A stretch of 64,000 nucleotides of DNA from CAYVQU01 sp964453155 (lineage in GTDB: Bacteria; Chloroflexota; Anaerolineae; Anaerolineales; UBA11858), in contig CAYVQU010000002.1 in assembly GCA_964453155.1 (NCBI GenBank), positions 14,661 to 78,660 on the forward strand, given 5' to 3'. A program made the translations under genes and the position numbers. The notes below the pieces were generated by a model. The model made no database searches and was not told where the DNA came from. It was given only the letters and a program-made list of their open reading frames with translations. The first letter of the stretch is position 1; each line of letters begins with the position of its first letter. Of the stretch, positions 31,166-38,358 are shown piece by piece.

Positions 31166-32905
31166 TTATCCTAATCCCAACAACAAACCACCCTGGAAGA
31201 CGACAAAGGCCATCATCCAGGCCAAAACCAACTGCCCCAGGATCGAAACCCAGGTCCATTTCATCCCGAGTTCCTGGCGTTCGGCCGCGACGGCAACCAT
31301 GCAGGGAGTGTAGATCAACACGAAGACCATAAAAGCCAGGGCTGCCAAGGCCGCGTGACCACCACTGGAAGTCTCAAACCCGGATCGAATCGCACCCATC
31401 AGGGCACTGGGCTCTTCTTCAGCATCTTCATCAAACAAATTGATCCCCACAATCAGCGGCAGAGATTTAAGCGTGTCACCGGTCGCGCTGACGAAGGAGG
31501 TTACAATTTCGCGCAGGTCCGCCCCAAAGGTGGTCGGTTCAGCTGCAGCCTCGGCTTCTTCGACATCATAGACCTGCGACATGGTGCTGACGACCACTTC
31601 TTTGGCGACAAACCCGGTCAGCAGGGCGCTGCTGGCTTGCCAGTTGCCAAATCCCAAAGGTTTTAGCAGTGGAGCGGTGACCCGGTTAATACCCGCGAAC
31701 AGGCTGTTTTCTAGGTCTACCTCGGCAAACGGTTCCCCCTGAACAATTGGGGTCGCCATCAAAATCCAGATCAAAATGGAGGTGCCTAAAATAATGGTGG
31801 TGGCATTCTTCAAAAAAGTACCAACCCGCTTCTGGACGTAGATCCCGACGGATTGCATGTTCGGCCAGCGGTAAGGGGGCAACTCGATGATCAAGGCTGA
31901 TTGTTCTTTGCCTTTGAAAACCGTGTTGCGCAAGATCACCCCAAAAACCAGAGCGGTTAAGATCCCCAATAGATACATGCTGAATACGGCCGTCCCGGCA
32001 TTATTCGAGAAGAAGATGGCTCCAAACAAAATATAAACCGGCAGGCGGGCCCCACAGCTCATGAAGGGCACCAATAACCCAGTCAGAATCCGGTCTTTCT
32101 CGTTTTCGAGGGTGCGGGTGGCGTAAAAGGCTGGTACTGTGCACCCAAATCCGACCAGCATCGGCAAGAAGCTCTTGCCGTGCAATCCGATGGCACTCAT
32201 CACCCGGTCCATCACAAAAGCCCCGCGGCTCATATAACCGGTGTCTTCCAAAATCGCCAGCGCCAGATATAAGAACCCGAGTACCGGTACAAAAACCAGC
32301 ACGCCACCGACCCCGGCAATGATCCCGTCCACAAACAGGCTGCTGACCCAGGTATCCCCCAGACCCAACGCGGCGATAATGGCGGCCACCCACTTGGTAA
32401 TTGGACCGCCGATCAACCCATCAACCCAATCCAAATAGGGCGCCGAGACTTCGGCCGTCAATTTGAACACGGCCCACATGACGACTAAGAAAATGGGAAT
32501 ACCCAGGTAGCGGTGTGTCAGGATACTGTCCAAGCGATCAGAAAAAGATACCGAGGCGGTCGCGGGGCGTGAAACCGCGTTATGCACCAATTGGTTGATC
32601 CACTGATAGCGCCGGTCGGCGATCTGGACGTCTAAATCTTCACCGTGGATTTCCCGCAGCCGGGCCACGCTTTGTTTGGATTTCTCAATTAGATCCGAGC
32701 CCCCTTGTAAAGCCAATAATTTGATCTGAATATCGCGATCTTCTTCCAGTAATTTGATCGCCACCCAGCGAGCCGGGTATTTGTCCTGAATTTGGGGGTG
32801 ATTGCCAATCTCATTAATCAGGGACCCAATTTCGATTTCTAACTCGGTCCCATAGTTAATTTTGAAGGTATTGTCTACCGATAAAGTTGATTCTGCAAAA
32901 CTCAT
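31166..32905 (-). CDS. feoB: FeoB permease domain, system 2 (separate polypeptide)
   Basis: 579 residues. An N-terminal soluble stretch of about 150 residues (MSFAESTLSVDNTF onward; the KYPARWVAIKLLEE segment is FeoB linker-like) precedes the membrane part. The Gate motif GFGCTVPAFYATRTLENEKDR is canonical and FMSCGARLPVYILF is the second conserved block. Ferrous-iron permease. The GTPase is encoded separately upstream (32926), 20 bases away. FeoB is broken at a different point than in system 1: here the GTPase protein ends soon after the G domain, and the helical domain remains on this polypeptide. Confidence 0.95.
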   Translation of the reverse strand: MSFAESTLSVDNTFKINYGTELEIEIGSLINEIGNHPQIQDKYPARWVAIKLLEEDRDIQIKLLALQGGSDLIEKSKQSVARLREIHGEDLDVQIADRRYQWINQLVHNAVSRPATASVSFSDRLDSILTHRYLGIPIFLVVMWAVFKLTAEVSAPYLDWVDGLIGGPITKWVAAIIAALGLGDTWVSSLFVDGIIAGVGGVLVFVPVLGFLYLALAILEDTGYMSRGAFVMDRVMSAIGLHGKSFLPMLVGFGCTVPAFYATRTLENEKDRILTGLLVPFMSCGARLPVYILFGAIFFSNNAGTAVFSMYLLGILTALVFGVILRNTVFKGKEQSALIIELPPYRWPNMQSVGIYVQKRVGTFLKNATTIILGTSILIWILMATPIVQGEPFAEVDLENSLFAGINRVTAPLLKPLGFGNWQASSALLTGFVAKEVVVSTMSQVYDVEEAEAAAEPTTFGADLREIVTSFVSATGDTLKSLPLIVGINLFDEDAEEEPSALMGAIRSGFETSSGGHAALAALAFMVFVLIYTPCMVAVAAERQELGMKWTWVSILGQLVLAWMMAFVVFQGGLLLGLG

Positions 32906-32925
32906 TGTTTTCCTCGATGCTGCAG

Positions 32926-33426
32926 TTAGGTGTTGGTTGAGGTGGCCACGATGGCATCCAATAACTGCCCCAGCCCTTTCTCTGCCCGGGCTACCGTCCG
33001 GACGACCGGCACATCCAAAGCTGCGGTCAGGGCTTGTTCTTGGACCTTAATCCGCTTGGAATCAGCGACATCAGTCATATTGAGGGCCAATATCACCGGA
33101 ACTTCGGTCTCCAAGACCTGGACGGTCAGATACAGATTGCGTTCCAGGTTGGTCGCATCAACTACATTCACAACTAGATCGGGTTTTTCATTCAAAATAA
33201 AGTCACGGGCAATAACCTCTTCTGGTGAAAAGGCGCTTAAACTATAAGTCCCTGGCAAATCTACAATCCAGATTTCCTGGCCTTTGTGTTTGAAAGTGCC
33301 TTCTTTTTTCTCGACCGTTTTTCCAGGCCAATTGCCCACGTGTTGCCGCGCCCCCGTCATGGCATTAAATAAAGTCGTTTTTCCGGCATTGGGGTTGCCC
33401 GCCAAGCCTACTAAGATGGGTTTCAT
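32926..33426 (-). CDS. feoB: FeoB GTPase domain, system 2 (separate polypeptide)
   Basis: 166 residues. G1 GNPNAGKTTLFNAMTG, HVGNWPGKTV, G3 DLPGTYSL and G4 NMTD are conserved. The chain ends with the G domain (ATSTNT), without the C-terminal helical domain, which is on the permease protein. ATG at 33426 is chosen over a longer in-frame start at 33456. It is followed 20 bases later by the permease gene. Confidence 0.92.
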   Translation of the reverse strand: MKPILVGLAGNPNAGKTTLFNAMTGARQHVGNWPGKTVEKKEGTFKHKGQEIWIVDLPGTYSLSAFSPEEVIARDFILNEKPDLVVNVVDATNLERNLYLTVQVLETEVPVILALNMTDVADSKRIKVQEQALTAALDVPVVRTVARAEKGLGQLLDAIVATSTNT

Positions 33427-33452
33427 AAAGTGTGATGTCTGATACCATTTTC

Positions 33453-33505
33453 GCATATTTCGGCAAGAATCTGAAAATAAGAAGATCCATCAAGCCAAAA
33501 TTTGC
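33453..33505. repeat. Inverted repeat (GCARATTTCGG family), copy 2
   Basis: GCATATTTCGGC pairs imperfectly with GCCAAAATTTGC, followed by CTCAGG as in the other copies. It lies between feoA and the FeoB GTPase gene. Confidence 0.5.
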
Positions 33506-33558
33506 TCAGGTGTGGCGTTAAAATTTGCTCGTTTTATTATTAGCAACAAACCGCCAAC

Positions 33559-33792
33559 TTATCCAATCAAGTCGACGCTGATTTTATTGGCCATCCCTCG
33601 CCCAATGGCGATGCGTGAATCCCGCACCGAAATCAACAATGGGCCACCGTTATCATGTAGTACCGAGAATTCAACCCCCGGGGTTAACCCCAATTCGGCC
33701 AAACGATGACTAAAGCGCCGTCCGGCATCTGCCCGGACCATTCGTACTTTTTGTCCGACTGAGACATTGGATAAAGATAAAGAATCAGACAT
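33559..33792 (-). CDS. feoA: FeoA ferrous-iron transport protein
   Basis: 77 residues, SH3-like fold: LSNVSVGQKVRMVRADAGRRFSHRLAELGLTPGVEFSV is the FeoA signature. It interacts with FeoB and stimulates transport. GAGGAG lies upstream of the ATG at 33792, and the gene overlaps the end of the DtxR-type gene by eight bases, so the two are coupled. Confidence 0.9.
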   Translation of the reverse strand: MSDSLSLSNVSVGQKVRMVRADAGRRFSHRLAELGLTPGVEFSVLHDNGGPLLISVRDSRIAIGRGMANKISVDLIG

Positions 33793-34462
33793 TTTGCTCC
33801 TCAACAAGGATAGTATCAGCGATATCTTTAGTCACCGTCACTTGTTCACCCTGATCGGTTTCTACCAAAAAATTTCCCGATCCATTGGCCGCGATAATGC
33901 TGCCACGGGTCCCCGGAAATATTCCCGCGTCCGTCAAGAAAACTTGAACATTCTCGGCCCCATCGACGTTGACAACTTGGAATACTTTTCCAACCTTCAT
34001 GGCGCTTAAGGCCACGCTGGGGATACGTTGGCCCTGATCTTTGGCCGGGTAAATGGGTTTGCCATGAAAGCACACAGCAGGGTCTTCCAAAAACGTCGAG
34101 AGCCGGTTGGCCACATCTTCCGAAGTGATATGCTCCAACTGACAGGCCAGTACATCGGCCTCCTCAATCCCCATCTTCAGGGCTTTGACCAGGAAAACCT
34201 CCCACATCCGGCGATGGCGCAAAATCGTGTTCGAGATCGAGCGCCCCTCGGCGGTGAGTTCTACACCCTTGTAGGGAATGTAGTTTACATAACCCGATTC
34301 AGCCAATTTTTTAACCATATGATTGACCGACACCGGCTGCACGTCCAACGCCGCCGCGATTTTGGGGATCGGGATCACCGCATTATCACCCTCTTCGCTG
34401 ATTTGGCGAATGGTCACCAGATATTGATCTTCACTGCTGGTTAGAATGTTGTGATGAGACAT
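33785..34462 (-). CDS. DtxR/MntR-family metal-dependent regulator
   Basis: 225 residues. Winged helix (SEDQYLVTIRQISEEGDNAVIPIPKIAAALDVQPVSVNHMVKKLA), dimerisation/metal domain (RRMWEVFLVKALKMGIEEADVLACQLEHITSEDVANRLSTFLEDPAVCFHGKPIYP) and a C-terminal FeoA-like SH3 domain. First gene of the second Feo operon, so it is the likely iron- or manganese-responsive repressor. ATG at 34462 is preferred: a candidate promoter (TTACGA, 16 bases, TATATT) would initiate near 34489, downstream of the alternative ATG at 34495. Confidence 0.88.
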   Translation of the reverse strand: MSHHNILTSSEDQYLVTIRQISEEGDNAVIPIPKIAAALDVQPVSVNHMVKKLAESGYVNYIPYKGVELTAEGRSISNTILRHRRMWEVFLVKALKMGIEEADVLACQLEHITSEDVANRLSTFLEDPAVCFHGKPIYPAKDQGQRIPSVALSAMKVGKVFQVVNVDGAENVQVFLTDAGIFPGTRGSIIAANGSGNFLVETDQGEQVTVTKDIADTILVEEQNV

Positions 34463-34545
34463 AAGATATTCGCTATAAATTTTATGCTTGGGCATAATAT
34501 ATCACTAACCGGGTGACTCGTAACGGATAAATATCATGTCAATTT

Positions 34546-34561
34546 TGTGACAACTGTCACA
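34546..34561. promoter_or_regulatory. CRP/FNR-type palindromic operator upstream of the second Feo operon
   Basis: TGTGACAACTGTCACA, a perfect palindrome matching the CRP consensus TGTGA-N6-TCACA. It is centred near 34553.5, about 60-65 bases upstream of the inferred minus-strand start (about 34489-34492), the classic class I activator position. The regulator that would bind it is not in the window. The FNR consensus (TTGAT-N4-ATCAA) does not match. Confidence 0.55.
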
Positions 34562-34611
34562 GATAACATTCTGATTCACCCCCAGGGTGCTTCTGCGTCC
34601 TTAAACCGTCA

Positions 34612-34640
34612 GCCGGGAGGCTTCAGCTCCCGGCATTTTT
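34612..34640 (+). terminator. Intrinsic-terminator-like hairpin in the Feo/GH94 intergenic region
   Basis: GCCGGGAG and CTCCCGGC with a 7-base loop, then ATTTTT. It faces the plus strand, where no gene precedes it, so it may be a repeat-derived hairpin instead of a working terminator. Confidence 0.4.
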
Positions 34641-34672
34641 GGTACGCGGATTATTTGTAGCTCTCTCCAATA

Positions 34673-34739
34673 ACCACAGAGCACACTGAGTTCGCGGAGT
34701 TTTTTATATGTCTCTGCGTTCTCCGCGCACTCTGCGGTG
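34673..34739. repeat. Hairpin repeat with 9-bp periodic arms (CGCAGAGNN type)
   Basis: The right arm, read in reverse complement, gives CGCAGAGTG, CGCGGAGAA, CGCAGAGAC in phase; the left arm CACAGAGCA, CACTGAGTT, CGCGGAGTT. Similar to the nested hairpin at 2739-2841. It lies just after the GH94 stop codon on the minus strand. Confidence 0.65.
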
Positions 34740-34748
34740 AAAAGTTTC

Positions 34749-37133
34749 TTACCCTAAAACAACCTTAACCCGATTCTCATCCCCCAACTTTTCAACCGGG
34801 ATCAAGTTATCAGGCAATACTTCCCCATTCAGCGTGATCGCTTTCATCCCGCGGCAAACGCCCGCAGGATTGGTCACTTCGATTTGGAGTGACTTCCCCC
34901 GGAAGCGGCGGGTGACCTTGAATCCATCCCATTCCGACGGAATGCAGGGATCAATCCGCAAGCCGTCATACTCCGGCCGGATTCCCAGGATGTATTGGGT
35001 CGCGCTGTAGTAGAACCAGGCCGCGGTTCCCGTCAACCAGGCCAGCCGGGTGTTACCCGGCCGCGGTGAGAAGATCGAATACGTTGTCTGCCCCTGGACG
35101 TAGGGTTCCAACTGCCGGATTTCAGCTCGGTCGTTGTAGGCTGCGGGCATCGCGGCCCGGAGATATTCATAGGCTCGGTCGCCGTTACCTTGCATACACT
35201 CGGCCATGATGCCCCAACCCTGGGTGTGGTTGAAAATCCCCGCGTTTTCTTTAATCCCTGGGTTGAACACCACGGACCGCATCACATCCACCGGGGTTTT
35301 GACAAACGGCGGGGCAGCCAGCATCAGCCCATAAGGGGTTGCCAACTGCTCGTGGACGGTCTCCAGGCTGCTTTCGGCTTGTTCCGCGGTCGCGGCCGCA
35401 CTGAGCACGGCCCAGATTTGGGTGTTGAGATAAACCTGACCTTCGTCATAATCCTTGGTGCCGTAGACGGTACCATCTTCGCCAATCGCCCAGATAAACC
35501 ACTCCCCATCCCAGGCAATCGCCTGAATATTGGCGTCGAGTTCGGCCCGTTGCGCGAAAGCCCAATCGCGTTCTACCGGGTTGTCAAAGCGTTCATTTAA
35601 CTCGGCGTAAACCGTCAACCCCAATCGGAGTTGAAAGGCCACAAACAGGCTCTCGCCGTAATACCCCAGACGCAGGCAGTCGTTCCAATCTGCGGAGAGA
35701 CCACACGGCAGGCCGTTTTTGCCCCGGCGTTCCAGGTTGAATTCCAACGCCCGCCGCAAGTGGCCGAGAACCGTATCTTCACCCTCATCAGCGTAGGGCA
35801 GCACTTTAAGGTAGAAGTCCATGTTCCCGATTTCGGCGACCAGCGCGGGAACCGCATTAAAGAACCACAGGCAGTCGTCGGAGCGGTATTCTTCATCGGG
35901 CGGGGGGGCTTCATGCCCAGGATTATGCTCGAAGGGCTTGATCACCGGAATGGCTCCGCCGTTGGCGAGTTGGCCGGTTAGCATCAGTTCCAACCGAGCC
36001 TGGGCCTCCTCTGGAATGGCCGCGGCAACCCCCACAATATCCTGGACTGAATCCCGGAAACCGAGCCCATCACGCTCGCCATTGTAGATCAGGCTGGCGG
36101 CCCGTGACCACGCAAATGTAATCAGACAATTGTACAACCCCCACATATTGATCGTCGAGTTGAGTTCCGCATCGGGCGTTTCAACCAACATGCTGCCCAG
36201 TTTGGCGTGCCAGCTTGCTTTGAGTTGGTCGAGTTCGGCAGTGGCCCGTTCCAGCGATCCAAATTCAGCAACCGCTGCTTTTCCGACAGTTTTGGCTTCC
36301 CCGATCCCCAACATCACCAGGATCTCTTTAGTTTCGCCTGGCTGCAGGGTTAAAGTGGCTTGTAGCGTCCCGCAGGCATTGTCCCCATAGGCCTGACTGT
36401 CAGTGCATTGCCCCATCTCCACAATCAGCGGGTTATGATAGCTGCGATAGGGTCCAATGAAAGCTTCCCGGCTGGTGTCGTATCCGTCCAGGTCAGCTCC
36501 TACCAACGCCATCCAGGACTGCATAACCCCATCGTTACCGCCGCTTTGAGATAAATTGTCGTGGCTGGCGATTCGCAGTAATTTATCATCGGTCAGGCTG
36601 CCTTTCACGATGAAGGTCGAGTATTGTAAATTGACCTGATCTTGTTCGGTGAACCATTGGTTGGTGAATTCGCAGTAGGTGAAGGCCGCAATCTCCCGCG
36701 GGCGATCACTCTCGTTGGTCAGTTTCAGCCGCCAGTATTCGAAATTCTGCCCCAGTGGGACAAAATATGTCGCTTCAGACGCAATTCCGGCATACCGGGA
36801 TTCAAACACGCTGTACGCAGTCCCATGTCGACAAGTGGATTGGTACTCTTCCAGGGATTTACCAACTGGCTGCCAGGAGGCGGACCAATAATCACCGCTC
36901 TCCTGATCCCGCAGATAAAAATATCGTCCCGGTTGGTCCATGGGGATAGCGTTAAACCGCAGGCGCAAAAATCGCCCGCGGGCTCCAGACTTATAAAATC
37001 CATACCCCCCGGCATTATTGGTGATCACGGCCCCATATTCCGTCGATCCGAGATAATTACTCCAGGACCGCGGCGTATCCGGCCGAGTGATCACATATTC
37101 GTTGGCTTGATCGTCAAAATAACCGTATTTCAC
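34749..37133 (-). CDS. GH94 inverting disaccharide phosphorylase
   Basis: 794 residues in the cellobiose/chitobiose phosphorylase size class. The start MKYGYFDDQANEYVITRPDTP and GRYFYLRDQESGDYWSASWQP are near-diagnostic of glycoside hydrolase family 94; the catalytic acid lies in SADWNDCLRLG. KENAGIFNHTQGWG and WLTGTAAWFYY complete the (alpha/alpha)6 barrel. The enzyme splits a beta-linked disaccharide with phosphate to give a sugar 1-phosphate. The N-terminus looks closer to chitobiose than to cellobiose phosphorylases, but specificity is not fixed by eye. The start is GTG at 37133 (GAGAGGAGCAAGCA upstream). No transporter gene is adjacent. Confidence 0.93.
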   Translation of the reverse strand: MKYGYFDDQANEYVITRPDTPRSWSNYLGSTEYGAVITNNAGGYGFYKSGARGRFLRLRFNAIPMDQPGRYFYLRDQESGDYWSASWQPVGKSLEEYQSTCRHGTAYSVFESRYAGIASEATYFVPLGQNFEYWRLKLTNESDRPREIAAFTYCEFTNQWFTEQDQVNLQYSTFIVKGSLTDDKLLRIASHDNLSQSGGNDGVMQSWMALVGADLDGYDTSREAFIGPYRSYHNPLIVEMGQCTDSQAYGDNACGTLQATLTLQPGETKEILVMLGIGEAKTVGKAAVAEFGSLERATAELDQLKASWHAKLGSMLVETPDAELNSTINMWGLYNCLITFAWSRAASLIYNGERDGLGFRDSVQDIVGVAAAIPEEAQARLELMLTGQLANGGAIPVIKPFEHNPGHEAPPPDEEYRSDDCLWFFNAVPALVAEIGNMDFYLKVLPYADEGEDTVLGHLRRALEFNLERRGKNGLPCGLSADWNDCLRLGYYGESLFVAFQLRLGLTVYAELNERFDNPVERDWAFAQRAELDANIQAIAWDGEWFIWAIGEDGTVYGTKDYDEGQVYLNTQIWAVLSAAATAEQAESSLETVHEQLATPYGLMLAAPPFVKTPVDVMRSVVFNPGIKENAGIFNHTQGWGIMAECMQGNGDRAYEYLRAAMPAAYNDRAEIRQLEPYVQGQTTYSIFSPRPGNTRLAWLTGTAAWFYYSATQYILGIRPEYDGLRIDPCIPSEWDGFKVTRRFRGKSLQIEVTNPAGVCRGMKAITLNGEVLPDNLIPVEKLGDENRVKVVLG

Positions 37134-37215
37134 TGCTTGCTCCTCTCTGCTGAAATTGGGTTGATTCTATCAAAAGATGGTGAAATTGGCTGATGATCCG
37201 ACAATGGTGTCATCT

Positions 37216-37244
37216 AGACGATTGATCTAGATTATGGCATAATC
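37216..37244 (+). promoter_or_regulatory. Candidate promoter of the T-box leader
   Basis: CATAAT at 37239-37244, with a weak TAGACG 17 bases upstream. Transcription from here would start near 37251, at the first conserved part of the T-box. Confidence 0.35.
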
Positions 37245-37259
37245 CCCCCAACTTATTCG

Positions 37260-37591
37260 AGAAAAGCGATGATGGAAACGAGTAGACTGGCCGGCGCCCC
37301 GTGGTGCCATGATTTGATAGAGAACCCAGGGTAGCTGGAAACTGGGACAGATCGGCGAGTTGAAAATCCTTCCGGAGCTGTGACCTGAAAGCGCAATCAT
37401 TTTGATTACGGATTAGTAGGGAAAACGGAATTGTTCACCGTTAGCAGAACACAAGCTTGAATTGGTTATCAGTTGCAAACTGACATACACCGAGAGAGCT
37501 TGACCAAGTGCCCGATAAACGTCGGGAATTCCGGGTGGTACCGCGGGAGAAGCATTAGCGACCTCGTCCCAGAGTGGATGAGGCGTTTTTT
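37260..37591 (+). promoter_or_regulatory. T-box riboswitch (tRNA-Ile type)
   Basis: The invariant T-box sequence GGGTGGTACCGCG is at 37533-37545. Stem I starts with a K-turn-like pair (GATGATGG near 37268 and CTGTGACC near 37378), the distal CCCAG/CTGGG hairpin lies at 37325-37345, and the likely specifier is ATC (Ile) at 37366-37368 in GAAAATCC. Uncharged tRNA-Ile would pair with the specifier and the T-box and prevent the terminator from forming. The downstream isoleucyl-tRNA synthetase at 38359 makes the Ile assignment natural, although a DinB-like gene lies between. Confidence 0.9.
37562..37591 (+). terminator. T-box-controlled intrinsic terminator
   Basis: CCTCGTCC (37562-37569) pairs with GGATGAGG (37576-37583, one G-U), followed by CGTTTTTTG. 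It is the terminator alternative of the T-box leader. Confidence 0.85.
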
Positions 37592-37599
37592 GTTTAAAG

Positions 37600-37695
37600 G
37601 TCGCAGATGTCCAAAAGGTCTGAATCGTCTAAAATGTCGACTACTCAGACAAATTAGACCAACTAGACGCTTTAGACATCTCAGACCATTGAGAC
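37600..37695. repeat. Hairpin repeat with 9-bp periodic arms (GTCYRANNN family), copy 5
   Basis: Five perfect-phase units: GTCGCAGAT (37600), GTCCAAAAG, GTCTGAATC, GTCTAAAAT, GTCGACTAC. The right arm (37645-37695) is the reverse complement of GTCTCAATG, GTCTGAGAT, GTCTAAAGC, GTCTAGTTG, GTCTAATTT. It is between the T-box terminator and the DinB-like start, where it would be in the message. Confidence 0.8.
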
Positions 37696-37702
37696 AAATA
37701 TT

Positions 37703-38164
37703 ATGGCTACCAAAGATGAATTAATTGCCTGGCTGGAAGAATCACACGCCAAAATGGAGGCCGTAGTCGCCCAGGTAGATTGTGACACCGAAATCTATCC
37801 GGGCTGGACGATACGCGAAGTGCTGGCCCATCTGACCGGCTGGGACGACGCCGTCCTGACCTCGCTCAAGTCGCACGCCGCGGGCGGCATCCCCGTCGTC
37901 GTAGCCCAACACGGACCCGACGCTTACAACGCCGCCACCGTTACCGAACGCGAGACTTTGAGCTACGACCACATTTACCGGGAATGGCAGACCACCCACG
38001 AGCAGCTCAAGATCGCCATTCGTGATCTGTCCCCGGATAAGATGAACGAACAAATCGTTTTCCCCTGGGGACAGGCCGGTAATGTCGAAGATTTGGTCAT
38101 AGGGCTCACAACCGAACACGAAGTGAGTCATGCGAAAGATATTGAAAACTTACTGACAAAATAA
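37703..38164 (+). CDS. DinB-like metal-binding four-helix protein
   Basis: 153 residues. REVLAHLTGWDDAV and the C-terminal TEHEVSHAKDIENL provide the His/Asp triad expected of the DinB/YfiT or maleylpyruvate-isomerase N-terminal fold, where a metal sits between helices. Members include thiol-dependent transferases and detoxifying proteins; here the substrate is unknown. It lies between the T-box leader and ileS on the same strand, so it should be under the tRNA-Ile control too, an uncommon arrangement. No clear terminator divides it from ileS. Confidence 0.8.
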   Translation: MATKDELIAWLEESHAKMEAVVAQVDCDTEIYPGWTIREVLAHLTGWDDAVLTSLKSHAAGGIPVVVAQHGPDAYNAATVTERETLSYDHIYREWQTTHEQLKIAIRDLSPDKMNEQIVFPWGQAGNVEDLVIGLTTEHEVSHAKDIENLLTK

Positions 38165-38202
38165 AAATTGGTACCCGGATTTAATGGATATAACGGATTT
38201 TT

Positions 38203-38336
38203 CAACCGCGAATAACGCTAAGCTTCACGAATATAAAAATTAGCGTCAATTCGCGTGACACCTGCACTTGTCACCGCAGGTGCAAGTGTTAGCGGTTTTA
38301 TATCCGCAAAATCTGCGTTAGCGAAGCGACATCCGC
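38203..38336. repeat. Composite inverted repeat (CGCTAAT family) with inner hairpin
   Basis: CCGCGAATAACGCTAAG and TTAGCGTCAATTCGCG, with GTTAGCGG and TATATCCG on the outer side. An inner hairpin CACCTGC/GCAGGTG (plus CACTTG/CAAGTG) is inserted within it. Occupies most of the 194-base gap before ileS. Confidence 0.55.
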
Positions 38337-38358
38337 GTACAAAAAGATGGAGAACACA

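Noticed and set aside
34612..34640. Terminator for the GH94 gene
   Set aside because: The T-tract is on the plus strand, opposite to GH94 transcription.
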